A DNA stretch of 64,000 nt. Origin: Fragum whitleyi. Its lineage: Eukaryota; Mollusca; Bivalvia; Cardiida; Cardiidae. Below the pieces are notes generated by a model. It had not been told where the DNA came from. It was given only the letters and a program-made list of their open reading frames with translations, and did no database searches. The stretch spans positions 4,016,501 through 4,080,500 of the forward strand of contig OX411559.1 of the NCBI GenBank assembly GCA_948146395.1, given 5' to 3'. Positions 32,697 to 43,970 of this stretch are shown here, in pieces. Positions within the stretch are counted from its first letter, which is position 1. Every line of letters starts with the position of its first letter. Both the position numbers and the translations under genes were made by a program.

Positions 32697-33970
32697 ATTT
32701 CACTTAGCTATGAAACTAAAAACCTAATGACACTGTATAAATACGCGAATCGGTCTCATAAATGAGTATAATTAGGTTTTTAGTTTCATACCTCTATGAA
32801 ATACGAGGTGCTATCAAAAGTTTTGAGACTTTAATCGTATTTTCTTTCTTAGATGTCCGATGAGTTAGAAAATTGCATGAGTGGATTTGTATGCCTTCTT
32901 ACTATGAATTTACCAAGTTTCAGTAGAATAGCATGAATACACTCAATTCCATGTCAAATTAAATTGGGGTGGGTGCAGCGTCTCGGGGCAAAATAGTGAC
33001 GTCATGAACGTCAGACCCACTCTTGATTGCTTTTTTTTAGAAATGCTTTTATATGTTATAACTGTTAACTATTATCTAGTGTCACCCATTTAATCTTCCC
33101 AAAAGGTCAGTGCACATTATAAATACATACGACTCTTTTAAGTAAAGTTCGTTAAAAAGATGGATTTTTGAGTGTTGCGATAACGTTTATGATTGACAAT
33201 TCCTTTTCCACTCTAAACGCATTAAAAATTTCAATCGGGAGAAAACACAGTCTTCGATAGCTTTTAAATCCACCAGACCCAGAATTGATGTTGAGAAATT
33301 TTATTCTGGTCTTTATTTTTTAATTTGAGACGCAATGTCAGTGAAATACGCAGCGTTATTTTAAATCATAACCCTTATTAATTGTTTTTACCATTTCAAG
33401 TGCCCCGACGTTACGTTCTTTCCGAAAAAAAATTACATCGTCTCGGTTGATTAGACCTCTTCCAGCGTCGAGGCTTTTTAAGATAACATAATGGTTGCAA
33501 GTACACTTTATGAAAATTCAATGATTGTGTCAACGCAATTTGAATTTTTCAAATCGCTTTTGTATTGCGCGTTTTGTAGGACTTTCTTTTTCAACAGTGA
33601 GTTAAAAACTTAAAGTGCCCCAAGAGCGCATCATTTGGTTTCCTTAGCGACGGTTCCTTTAGAGACGCATAATCATATTTGGTTCCAACCTTGTACATTA
33701 AGCACTCACATCCAAATACGAATAATTAACGACAGTTACATCAAAATCCGATGAATGATAAAAAAAATATTGCAATAGTCTCAGAACTTTTTGATACCCC
33801 CTCGTATACTAATATTCTCTTCTTCTCTTATCATTCAATATTATGAAGTAAAAAAAATAAGATTTGTGAGCTCAGAAACAGTTTTCTTACGGAACTACTT
33901 TTTGCAGAAGCTTACAAAACAGCTGTGTACTCAAAATTGTCTTCATTGGGGAATATAACCAGCTTTTAAG
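32697..33970. mobile_element. 'AAACCTAATCACAC' foldback repeat, split by a mariner-like element
   Basis: The hairpin arm GAAACTAAAAACCTAATGACAC (32713) and its inverse ATTAGGTTTTTAGTTTCAT (32770) are followed by the insertion at 32804-33804. The family text then resumes: CTCTTATCATTCAAT and GAAGCTTACAAAACAGCTGTG (to about 33970), as at 47300 and 52000. Confidence 0.7.
32804..33804. mobile_element. Mariner/Tc1-like non-autonomous element, 1,001 bp
   Basis: Left end TA|CGAGGTGCTATCAAAAGTT and right end (inverse) TA|CGAGGGGGTATCAAAAAGTT, continuing CTGAGACT, give ~30-bp imperfect inverted repeats flanked by TA. The TA target and the terminus type ending in TTTTGA.AC...CCTCG are characteristic of mariner-family elements. 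No transposase frame survives inside. Confidence 0.78.
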
Positions 33971-34037
33971 CCAATCAGAATGTTCGAATATTGATTGACA
34001 CAACAAAATTTAAATTATTAGGTGATATAGCGACCAA

Positions 34038-34146
34038 ATGAACAACAGCAACAATACAAATTATAACAACAAAACAAATTATAACATCAATAATAACAAC
34101 AACAATTATACTGCAACTACTACTACTACTAATAATAATAATAATG

Positions 34147-34180
<34 letters not shown>

Positions 34181-34209
34181 TAATAATAACTATGATAATA
34201 ATAACTATG

Positions 34210-34247
<38 letters not shown>

Positions 34248-34255
34248 TCAAATCA
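34038..34255 (+). repeat. (AAC/AAT)n microsatellite
   Basis: A run of AAT/AAC triplets with GAT and ACT interruptions. It translates as poly-asparagine and merges in frame with the LINE sequence downstream. Confidence 0.9.
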
Positions 34256-36217
34256 GAGTAATTTTGTCACAGACGATGATCTCGATAGAGAAATAAGTTT
34301 CTCAGAATTAGAAACTGCAGTTTTCGCGCAAAAAAATAATAAAAGCTGTGGCATGGACAATATCATAGCTGAAATTTACAAACAGCATTTCCGTATATCT
34401 CAACTATTCTTTTAAATCTTTTTAACAATATTTATAGTTCAGGACAATATCCTACTAAATGGGGATCTGGGATAATTGTGCCTATACATAAAGGTGGTGA
34501 TATTGAAAACCCAAAAAACTATAGAGGAATCACTCTAATAAATGTTATTGCAAAAATTTACTCACAAATCCTTCTTAATAGACTAACAAAATGGTCAACA
34601 TCAAACAATAAAATCAATAGAAACCAATTTGGATTTCAAAAAGGGAAATCAACTACTGACTGTATCTTTTTGCTACATTCAATCTTCATGAAAACATTAC
34701 ATTCGCGTAAAAAACTTTACTGCGCTTTTATTGATTTCGAAAAATGTTTCGACAAGTTAAACCGTTACTTCATTTTTGAAAAATTACTGAAAGAGAAAGT
34801 AAGTTCGAAATTTGTAAAATCTATACAAAGTATGTACAGCGCAGTTCAGGTAGCAGTTCGATATAAAGGAAATCTGTCTACACCGTTTATATCCGACATC
34901 GGAGCCAAACAAGGCGATCCGACATCAACCATTCTCTTTCTCTACTATGTAAATGACATCCTAAATTGTTTTAACGAAAATATAGAAGGTCTTTTTACAC
35001 TAGACGAAGTTAAATTATTCATCATACTATTTGCAGATGACGCGGTTTTATTCGCCCATACACCGACCGCACTCCAATCGCTACTCAACGATTTAAATAC
35101 CTATTGCAACACGTGGAGATTAAAGATCAACACGGACAAAACGAAAATAATGGTTTTTGAAAACGGACGACCCACCATTCATGATTTTGTACTAGATGAC
35201 AAAAAATTAGAAATAGTATCTTCTTTTAAATACTTAGGCATTCACTTCTTCAAAAACGGACAAATACATCGAACACAAAAAAGGCTTGCACAACATGCAT
35301 CTTATGCACTACACAATTTGTTTACCGTATTCAACCAATTAGATATAAACATCAACGAACAAATACAATTATTTGATAGTCTCGTAGGATCAATATTAAA
35401 TTACGGATCAGAAATCACTGGTAATTACGATTGTAAAGATTTGGAAATTATTCATACAAAGTTTTTAAGAAAAATTCTTAGAGTGAAAAAATCAACTAAT
35501 CTGGACGGACTTTACGGCGAAACCGGCAGATATCCAATGAAAATTCAAAGAAAAATTATAATGTTTAAATACTGGATAAAGCTTCTAAAACCTAATAATG
35601 ACTCTAGCCTTAAGAAACTCATGTACAATAAATTAAAAGAGGATGCTGATCTAAATCGCTCATACAACGGCAATAATTGGGCCCACCAAATAAAACAATC
35701 ACTTAATGAACTAGGATTAGGTTATATATGGTTGAATCAAACAACGTTAAACTTAGACATAAATCTGATAAAAATGAGAATTTTAGATAATTTTAAGCAA
35801 TCATGGTACTCAAACATAAATAATTCAAACCGATTAGAAATGTATAGTTTATATAAACAAGAATTTGAACTAGAAGACTACTTAAAAAAGGTGAAAATCA
35901 ATAAATTTAGAATTTCATTAACAAGATTTAGGCTTTCATCGCATGATTTAAAAATCGAAACCGGTAGACACGAAGGAGTTTCAAGAGAAGATCGTATCTG
36001 TACACAATGTAATACAGGACTAGTAGAAAACGAATACCACTTTTTGATGACATGCCCGCGCTTCTATAATTTAAGAACAAAATTTCTAAAACCCTACTAC
36101 TGTAAATGGCCTAGTCTTCCAAAATTTGAATCACTCATGTCAAGTAAAAACCCCAAAACCATATTCAACTTGTCTAAATTTATCCACTATGCTTTTAAAG
36201 GGAGAGCTAAATCATGA
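34256..36217 (+). pseudogene. LINE reverse transcriptase (ORF2, 5'-truncated, one frameshift)
   Basis: Non-LTR reverse transcriptase. From 34256 the frame reads NNKSCGMDNIIAEIYK, the usual entry to the RT domain. At about 34386-34391 a one-base loss shifts the frame, after which it is open for over 600 codons to the stop at 36217. Counted from 34478: KNYRGITL at 13-20, GFQKGKST at 52-59, motif A FIDFEKCFD at 84-92, motif B GAKQGDPTST at 142-151, motif C FADD at 185-188 (catalytic aspartates intact), thumb region to about 300, and a C-x2-C-x9-H-x4-C knuckle at 508-526. No endonuclease precedes it; a poly-Asn microsatellite does. Apart from the frameshift the RT is intact, so the copy is fairly young. 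The C-terminus resembles the LINE fragment at 1-279. The clade is uncertain. Confidence 0.9.
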
Positions 36218-36376
36218 TGACACATTTCGTCACTTTTCTCTCAGGAACCTCGTAACTACAGCTCTTGTAAAGTCCAACTAACCATATTTTGTTCTGCCAA
36301 ATATTTGAATACTTTATGCCAATTAATAAATTTGTCGATATTTTCATATGTTGCTTTCAATATGATTAATTTAAAT

Positions 36377-36431
36377 GTTCTCAAAAACAACAACAACAAC
36401 AACAACAACAAAAAAAAAAAAAAAAAAAAAC
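36377..36431 (+). repeat. (CAA)n plus poly-A tract
   Basis: AACAACAAC repeats run into about 22 A. It lies 160 bp beyond the LINE stop codon and may mark that element's 3' end. Confidence 0.85.
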
Positions 36432-36873
36432 AACGTTCGTTATCCCTTCCAATTTAGTTTCGAGGAAGGGCCAACATTAGCGTTACTCGGACCATGTGAA
36501 CCAGCGGTTTGGGATTTCGTGACGAACTGTTCCCTTTTCACGAAAGGTTACAGGGAGGCCTCGAAATCCGGAACCTTAAAACATAAATGAGACCTTCAAT
36601 CTTTATTCATTTGCAAATTTATTGAACAATCGGATTCTAGATCTCTCGAATAATAGATGATTAAATTTAACATGAAATCTTTGTTTGGAGCGAAAGAGAC
36701 GTGAATTGCCCCTTCCGCACCAAAGAAAGAGAGCTACTTCTCTATTATAATGTACGTTCCACTCTGTGTGATTTATTTTTTGTAATGTTTGTGGCTATAA
36801 ATATGTTGTAAACTATTTTATGCCGAATAAAATATATGTATGTATATGTATGTATGTATGTTTCCTTAAGGAT

Positions 36874-37970
36874 TCAAGCTGGTGGATTGTCATTATATCC
36901 AAACAATCTGAAATCAGGACCATACACGTCTTTAATACCTTCAATTATATCTTTATCCACTTTCTGAAACGCAGAAACCAATGCTTTTTGCCGTTGTGCT
37001 CTGCTGGTCTCAAACGAGAGAGGATGATCTCTCACTGTCTGAAGTATGACATTACTTAATTTAGTGTAATTAACAATATCTCCTTCCTTTTCAAAAACGT
37101 GGTTTGGAAATACAATGTTTTCATCTAGAAATCCTTGAATTTGAAAAGAAATCCATAATCTTTTCGCAACACCAGACCGCCCGATGCAACGTGTTACAGC
37201 TTTTTGATATTTAATTTTTCGTTCTATAGTTTTAATTATCCCTGGTATCGTAGCCGCGGCTCTGCCATCGTGTAAAATGTCTGTTATCAGTCTGTATTTC
37301 GACGATTCTATGTCGACTTCACCAAGGAAATTTTCTACATCACTGGAAAACGTTTCTTGTTTTATAATTCTATATGGTTTGACTTCGCAACTATCACAAA
37401 GAGAAAATATAGGAGCCCAGTGTGGATCTATGAAAGCACTGGACTTCCCCTTTCTAATAATAAACTTCAGAAATTGGCTGAATGAAATATTCGAGGTATT
37501 GCAATAGGTCATGTTATTTTCTCTTCCAATATTTTTTCTTGTACTACATTTGTTCCCTAAATAGATTTTGTCAATATATCCGGAGTAAAGTCTCGAAAAG
37601 GGATCACGTGTTACGAGAATGACACGTGAGTTAGTAGGTCGACTTTTCAGAATTGAAGCCGCTTTAGTGTGTAACGTCGACCGTCTCATTGTAGCTATCG
37701 TGTTCACTGAATGGTTACCCAGTATTAGGAAAACCTGTGTCCAAAAGGTGCACCCCACCTTAGGTACTTTACAATAAGAGAAATTGTATTGCTGAGAATA
37801 GTACTGACTCGTTAACTGTCTTCTTTTAAAAGTCCTTTCGGAAAATAACTCGGTGTCCGCGCATGCGTCCTGCAGTTGTTTTATTCTTGCCTTTTGTGAT
37901 TGCAAATAATGATTGATCACAAATGAGTTGTTCTCTCTTTCAGCACCCAGCTTAAAGTGTTTCTTCTTTT
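36874..37970 (-). CDS. Carbohydrate sulfotransferase gene 1, exon 2 (catalytic exon)
   Basis: Golgi sulfotransferase of the HNK-1/CHST8-14 type (Sulfotransfer_2 family), which moves sulfate from PAPS to a glycan hydroxyl. This exon runs from an acceptor TTCTTTTCTAG (AG at 37972-37971) to TGA at 36874. With exon 1 (40604-40457) the protein is 414 aa. In that numbering the PAPS 5'-phosphosulfate loop KVPKVGCTFW is at 117-126 and the 3'-phosphate site RDPFSRLYSGY at 171-181. The family hallmark D-x-HW-x-P...LC-x2-C is at about 231-244 with KQET at 253-256, and the C-terminal YGPDFRLFGY lies near 400. Asn-linked sequons occur in the lumenal part. All key residues are present. The frame is open 5' of the first Met-like codon because the start lies in exon 1. 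It is a paralogue of the exon at 48540-49624. The acceptor glycan cannot be predicted. Confidence 0.93.
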
Positions 37971-38056
37971 CTAGAAAAGAATAAAAATGAGTTTAAGGAG
38001 CCTTATTACAACGGGAGACATAGAATTTAGTGCCTAGAATAGGCTATTCATATAGT

Positions 38057-38285
38057 TTAACCCTTTGCTGTTTAATCCCTGCTTTTTAAGTGCCTGTTAC
38101 TTTATAATTGAGAAAACATTGTGAAAAAAGAAGAAATTGCTTCTGACAAGCAATTTCTTCTTTTTCCACACAATTTTCTACCCTACTGAATGGTTATTTT
38201 TCAAATTAAATCCACTTTGAATTTTCGTCTGCAAAACCTTTGAATTTGGACAGGTCCAAAATTTTGAAAAACAGGAAAGGGTTAA
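38057..38285 (+). mobile_element. TTAA-flanked hairpin MITE, family II, copy 4
   Basis: TTAACCCTTTGCTGTTTAAT to ACAGGAAAGGGTTAA, TTAA at both edges. Central hairpin AAAGAAGAAATTGCTT / AAGCAATTTCTTCTTT. Lies in the gene 1 intron. Confidence 0.9.
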
Positions 38286-39140
38286 AGTGGGATTAGGCTA
38301 CACTCTGGTAGGATTAAGGTCAGAAATAAGTTGGCCCTTTAATAATTAGAGTTATCAGAGAGTTGTTACGCAAGTATAAAATCAAAGGAACTTCTTAAAT
38401 TATAGTATAGTTTAACATTCAAAATTTTACATTGTCCTGTTTTGTCGGGTTTAATGTAAAAGTTATGCTAGGGAAAAAAATATCCAGAGCTCAGACAAAA
38501 TTTACTAGTGTAAGGTGTAAGGTCACCTATCCAAGTACTTTCGGAGTCGTGGGGTGCTGAAATAGTCCCTAAAATCAACCCCATTTTCAAGTGTGCATGT
38601 AGCCATATAAAGAAGAACTTTCTATCCTTTTATGGCTAGATCTTTAACAATGCATTATTTTGCAGTAAGTAAGCCAATATTTTCTTTATTTTTCAGGGAT
38701 ACTTTTTGTGTTCAGGTGGATGGTGTACTCCAGGGGGCTGCAAATTGAGCCGTCTGTTTTGTGTTGGAATTAAGACGGTACATGTGTTTGACGCAATTTT
38801 GGAGAAAATCCAATACATCATGATCTAGTTAAAAGGGTGTGTTTCGAGAGACATAGGGACAATCTGTTCATATTAGACACTCATATAGATCAACGAATGT
38901 TGAAGAATTTGTACCATTTTGTTGAAAATGTGGAATTTACATGTATTTATATAGGAGAAAAATGAGTGAGCTGCAACTGCGGGTATATAAGTAAAATGGT
39001 AAGGTGTATAAACGATGTCGTAGCTTTTCATAACGAAAGAAATTCGGATGTAACGAATTAACGAATCGTACGTAAGATGTTTCCCTGAATTATTCTCCAT
39101 GGATGCTACATATGGTATCAAAATTATCTCTTGTGCCACT

Positions 39141-39368
39141 TTAAACCCTTTCCTGTTTACAAAATTTTGGACCTGTCTAATTCAAAGGTTTTGCAGACGA
39201 AAATTTAAAGTGGATTTAATTTGAAAAATAACCATTCGGTAGGGTAGAAAATAGTGTGGAAAAAGAAGAAATTTCTTGTCAGAAGCAATTTCTTCTTTTT
39301 TCTCAATGTTTTCTTAATCATAAAAACATGGGCACGTAAAAAGCAGGGATTAAACAGCAAAGGGTTAA
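39141..39368 (-). mobile_element. TTAA-flanked hairpin MITE, family II, copy 5 (inverted)
   Basis: Begins TTAAACCCTTTCCTG and ends CAGCAAAGGGTTAA. Opposite orientation to copy 4 and about 860 bp from it, in the same intron. Confidence 0.88.
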
Positions 39369-39749
39369 GAGCCTTGCTACCCAGTTTTGATAGACAAAAT
39401 ATGACGAAGCCCTCTTAACCAAAATTAACCACACTTGCCTCTTGTTTCGGTATTTCAAACAAAAATATATGGGATATTGAAATAGAGGATATTGAACGAG
39501 TTGTCATGAAATACAAATTATTTATCGATTCATCTTTAAACAGGTAAAAACGAGGATTTCATTATCTGCTAAGATGACTAGTTTAATTAATTTAGACTGA
39601 ATATTAAAAGTTTATTTTCTTCGAATAATATGGTCCGTATTTAAGAGATTATTATTTTATGAAAATTCTCCATTAAATATTTTCTCGTAACTTATAATGT
39701 CGTTAAAAATTGACGTCATCATATATACAATAGTTCATTTTCACGGTTT

Positions 39750-39992
39750 CATGACTGTCAATCTAGAGATCCCGGGTTCGATCCCGACGGCGGCATATAT
39801 CCTTTTCGACTACTTGTCTCCCACAAATGGGTCGATAATCGTAGACCTATATTGAATAGCAGCTTGAGGCTAGGAAAGAATGTGATGTAGGTGTGAGAAA
39901 TACCAGGAGTCCATTGTTAGGTATTCCAGCTGCCGCGATATAACTTTAAGATCGCGGAAAGCGGCGAAAAAACTCTATTCGAACAAACAAAC
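39750..39992 (+). mobile_element. SINE family S, 5'-truncated, 8-bp TSD
   Basis: CACGGTTT at 39742-39749 and 39993-40000. Retains the B box GGGTTCGATCCC and GACGGCGGCA, then the family body. Diverged (TTCGAACAAACAAAC tail), so older than the other copies. Confidence 0.85.
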
Positions 39993-40127
39993 CACGGTTT
40001 TAAAAACAGTTGAACTTGCTTATAGCTCTTTTGCATAGTTTTACTCTAGTGAAACAGCATCCGTCTTTTATCAAAAATATAAAACTTCAATATTTCTCTC
40101 CCTTGACATAGTTCATATTAATATAAT

Positions 40128-40267
40128 ACGTACTGAGTGTTTGTATGAAAAAATATCTAACGAGGTTGGGAGAATTGATAATTGTAGAGGCTCTGCCGAG
40201 ACAATTATCAATTCTCACAATCGAGTTAGATATTTTTTCATACACTACACTTAGTCACTTAGTACGT
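40128..40267. repeat. 140-bp palindrome in the gene 1 intron
   Basis: ACGTACTGAGTG...TATGAAAAAATATCTAACGAG...GAATTGATAATTGT pairs with the inverse half around GAGGCTCTGCCGAG. A one-sided copy lies at about 58635-58705 (ACGTACTTAGTG...CTAACGAGGTTGGGG). Confidence 0.85.
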
Positions 40268-40456
40268 TTTTATATTTATCTTATAACCTCTATTTGCCTT
40301 GTTTTCGTCGATGTTTCTAAATAAATTGCAAGTTTCTCAAAATAACCTCATTATGTCATTGGTCTAAAATATACATGTGATACCATAAAAAAATATCATA
40401 TAGGATGTTATCGCAGGGATATTTGTATAGTTATAAGATAAAGAATTATTACTCAC

Positions 40457-40604
40457 TCAGTAATTCTTCAACCATGCTATGATAAAAGTGTGATATGTAA
40501 AAATTCCAGGATACCACTATCAAGAGGAAAACGATGGAAACTTGAGCAATCCGAAATAATGGGGTTGTCAGTATAACTCTACTGTACTCCCTAAATAGCG
40601 CCAT
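40457..40604 (-). CDS. Carbohydrate sulfotransferase gene 1, exon 1 (start and membrane anchor)
   Basis: ATG at 40604 in a strong context (G at -3, G at +4). 49 codons plus one base, ending at a consensus donor A|GTGAGT. It encodes a short basic tail (MALFREYSRV), a transmembrane segment at about residues 20-37 (QVSIVFLLIVVSW core) and the start of the lumenal stem (SMVEELL). The phase (one base) complements the two leading bases of exon 2 exactly, restoring a continuous frame into the catalytic exon. The open frame extends upstream of this ATG without a stop for 47 codons, so an upstream start cannot be excluded. A type II anchor favours this one. Confidence 0.8.
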
Positions 40605-41508
40605 GACTGCAAAGGAAATTGCATGTTGCTTGTCAAATAAAACCAGGCAAATTCGAGTAAAGAAAAGCACAGGTTCTGATCTGATCATTTGTAGCATTGT
40701 ATACATGTTAAGAATGATAATACTACCATCAAAATACAAGCGTTTATATTTGAATTAGCATATGAAAAAGGAATGGTTATTAAGTAAATCTACAATTATA
40801 CCTGTGTGAGTATGAAAAATATAGAGGATAAAAAGGAGATTTAAATATTTAAAAACATTGTATATCAAAAATATTATTTTGTAAGTATTAATCGGTATAA
40901 TAAGAAAGGTTATAGTGCATTACATAGAAAAATCACGAATACAAAAATTCATTTAGATTTAATTGAAAGAAAAGCAAAACTTAACATATTTTTCAAAAGA
41001 ATAACAAAAATTACCCAAAATACGCTAGTTAACAACAGGAACAGAAAATCGTACGAAAAAGTATTTGACTTTTGAACGTAGAAAAAAACTAATAAATTAC
41101 TTAATTTGGAATTAAAGAAACCTTTCACATTGACATGAATGGTCCATCTAAGTACTTGCAAGTCGGTTAAGGTTATCTATTCCTCTTATTTCGTTGGGAA
41201 GACAATTTTACAAATGGGCAGCATCAAACCTGATGGAGCTGTTTCAACATTCTTTTTATATACCTGAAAGAATTTATAACCTTTTTTTTCAAATCTGCAT
41301 GGTCAAGCAAATGTGACAGAGTGTTTTTGTACATTTGCAAGTTTCAATAGCTATGTTCGATGCTCTACTTCAATGATTAAAAATGACAGTAGATTCTCTA
41401 AATTCAGAAGCTTTTAGCACTGTGCTTATTTCCTGAATCCATAATGATCAATCTACCTTCCTGTGAAATAAACTTTGAAATGCGGTCTCTGGTTGTAGAA
41501 TCAATCTC
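40605..41508. other. Upstream region of gene 1, no further exon seen
   Basis: AT-rich. The minus-strand open frame at 40949-41161 has no recognisable features. Any 5' UTR exon or promoter is not identifiable by eye. Confidence 0.4.
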
Positions 41509-41623
41509 TGTTTCAAACAGTTATTTTTCCGGGTGGTCCCTTTTCGCGCGACTGTTCACTAATGATCTTCTTTGAAATCAGAAGGCAAACGGCTTTCATA
41601 TTTGGTATGTAACATGATCTGGT

Positions 41624-41904
41624 GGCCGCCACCATAGCGCAGTTGGTTAGGCATAGGACTTACAATCTGGAAGTCGTGGGTTCGATCCCCGGTGGCGGCA
41701 AATATCCTTTCCGACGTTTGTCTCTCACCAATGGGTAGATAATCGTAAACCTATGCGAGATAGCAGTCGGAGGCTAGGAAAGGATGTAATGGTAGTACAG
41801 GTGAAAGAAATACCAGGAATCCATTGTTAGGTGCTCCGGCCGTCGCGATATAACTGCGAAATTGTTGAAAGCGACGTAAAACCCATTCAAACAATCAAAA
41901 AAAG
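41624..41904 (+). mobile_element. SINE family S, full length, perfect 15-bp TSD
   Basis: GTAACATGATCTGGT at 41609-41623 and 41905-41919 flanks a complete element. The tRNA-related head is CCATAGCGCAGTTGGTTAGG (A box), GTGGGTTCGATCCCC (B box) and acceptor-like GCCGCCA/TGGCGGC. The body is CTCTCACCAATGGGTAGATAA...CCATTGTTAGGTGCTCC and the tail AACAATCAAAAAAA. This is the reference copy for the family. Confidence 0.93.
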
Positions 41905-41919
41905 GTAACATGATCTGGT

Positions 41920-42650
41920 ACAGTTTTATCAAGTTAGTTCTTATCATGCCCCTTGTGTCCCTTTGAGGCTCTTGTGTAAATGATAGAGAATAGACTATAA
42001 ATCATATTATGCTATTTTTTTCTTTTTCATTGTAATACTCGAGAACAATTTCGACATGCAAAACAAATTTGAATTAACAATGAAAATTGCCGATATCAGA
42101 GTGACTCTTAAACTGCAGGCTACCAGTTAACGCCCCAGGGTAGACATGTCCAAATATCGACTATCAAAATAGTTACTCTCTTATTTGACGGTGGGACCAG
42201 GCTACTTCAACCCTGATGCGGGCTAGAAATGAGTGGGCCCGGTACGGAATGGATTACAATCGGGTACCTTAGCGATTCCACGGATATGCCATACACATAT
42301 GCCCTATGGGTGTTCCGATCGAATGCATCAGGTCATATATTTTTCCTCTAGGTGGGAATGTACGATGGATAGATCCGATAGAGTAGGACGATGACTATGA
42401 CGTCACACGACAAGGTGGGAGCGTTTATTGCTAGGTTATAAACGCGAAGACAATAAGAAATTAGAGCGCATGCAAACGTAGCAATCTGTTCGTAATTTTA
42501 AGCGCAATTCTGTACAGGTTGAAAAAAAGAGGAAAACAGAAGAAATGGTGCGAAAAAAGCTGGAAAAGTATTAGATATTTCACAGAATAGATATAGAGCT
42601 TGTCTAAACTCCATGAATGTGTAATAATTCTCTAACTTTCTCCCAACAAC
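41920..42650. other. No gene recognised
   Basis: GC-richer patch with CCCAGGGTAGACATGTCC and GGTGGGACCAGGC near 42130-42250. Nothing coding seen. Confidence 0.4.
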
Positions 42651-42903
42651 AAAACACGTTCGTGAAACACAAATGCACCTGAAACGAATTTTTTCTTTTC
42701 ATTTTTTAACCTTAACAGATAACCTTGACCTTGCCACATGACCCTGACCTTGATAAATACTGATGTGTATTGATCAATCGATCAATGTTCAATTGATCAA
42801 TGAGATCTAACACCATATGGAAACATCAGTATTTTATCATACCGAAAGACAGACGGACAATGGTAAAATAACATTTCCAAATTCTTATCGATAAGTAGGC
42901 AAA
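42651..42903 (+). mobile_element. TGACCTTGA-bearing repeat (family V), copy 6, diverged
   Basis: AACAAAACACGTTCGTGAAACAC start, then AACCTTGACCTTG and TGACCCTGACCTTGA (most motifs mutated). An extra GATCAATCGATCAATG stretch, then GACAGACGGACAATGG. Confidence 0.6.
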
Positions 42904-42904
42904 A

Positions 42905-43115
42905 ACAAGAACACCGCCTACGGGTGCCTACGCTCGGCTTTTGATTGTTGAAAAATGGATATACAAATCTTAGTCGAAAAAAGTCCATAAGTAGCTCAAA
43001 ATGCATCCAGACATGTTCCCCCTGCTTGTATAGGTTGCTTTTTTGATACTGAACATGGGTGCCAAGTTTCAAGGGAAAGCTTCTAGTAGAATCAGTTAAC
43101 AACATCGAAAAATTG
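42905..43115 (+). repeat. 'CAAGAGCACC' repeat, right-truncated copy
   Basis: AACAAGAACACCGCCTACGG start and TGTTCCCCCTGCTTGTATAGG. The terminal GCCGAGCTAAAA is absent. Confidence 0.6.
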
Positions 43116-43149
43116 ACACGGTGAATGATCTTTGAAAGGGTTTAGAATG

Positions 43150-43620
43150 AAATTTAATGAATGGGAGAAGTGGGTTTTGAGAGTACTAATTTTATAAATA
43201 AGTTTTAATTTATTCAAGAACCAATCAGATGTATATAATTTCAATTATATATCAGTGAAATCGCGTATTTTTCTAGCTATATTTATTTTGAATTCATTTG
43301 TGTATCTTCTCTTTAGTTATTTAGTTCTAGTTATTTTGGAGCGTTTTTAATCGGTTTGAGTGTTTGGAATGAATGGATGGTGCGACTTTGAATGATTTTG
43401 ATTGAAATAAATGTCATTGCACAATGATACAAACTGTATACATTTTGACAATCTCTCTCTTTTCGCCTCGATGCCTGGGCATCTGATTTGGTACATTTTT
43501 GTTTCATAAAAGCTACGCCCTTGAAAAACACTTATTGATGCATGAGAATGAATGATTGATCAAATGTCGATTTTGTCTATACAGACTGTATAGACAAAAT
43601 CGACGATGGATCACTCACTT
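43150..43620 (-). repeat. Family IV repeat with a perfect 19-bp-arm palindrome
   Basis: Contains TTGAGTGTTTGGAATGAATG. At 43566-43604 the palindrome GTCGATTTTGTCTATACAG, one A, then its exact inverse. Confidence 0.75.
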
Positions 43621-43970
43621 AAACTTGTGGATTCATACATCTCAAATTTTCTATATAAATAAATTCATAAATAAAGAAAATATTTAAAAAAAAAAGATAT
43701 CTAAACCTATATATATAAACATAGACAGGTTGATATGTTCTTTGTAAAGAATAGTACCTGGCACGCAATTATAATGATTTTATTTCCTCGCTCCTCTTCA
43801 ATATTGTTGCGAAACTACAAACACATGTATTACACCATTGGTTATACAAATGGAATATAAACAACAAAAGCTGCTGCATTCACACTCTAATAGTTCAATA
43901 AAATATTGTCTAGGGCGTAAATTTATACGAATACTATCCAATATGTCTATCAAACATTCCTATATATAAC

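Larger units (their letters stand above)
37971..40456 (-). other. Intron of sulfotransferase gene 1 (2,486 bp, phase 1)
   Basis: Donor A|GTGAGT at 40456, acceptor TTTTCTAG|AA at 37971. Holds two MITE II copies in opposite orientation (38057-38285 and 39141-39368), a truncated SINE (39750-39992) and a 140-bp palindrome (40128-40267). Confidence 0.8.

Noticed and set aside
34038..34415. Asn-rich 125-aa protein
   Set aside because: Microsatellite fused to LINE RT entry; the downstream frame is the shifted RT.
40605..40739. Upstream in-frame ATGs for sulfotransferase gene 1
   Set aside because: They would place a long hydrophobic stretch before the anchor and have poorer start context; the type II topology favours the ATG at 40604.
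41629..41701. tRNA-like sequence with good A and B boxes
   Set aside because: It is the head of a SINE with a 15-bp target duplication; the anticodon loop is aberrant.
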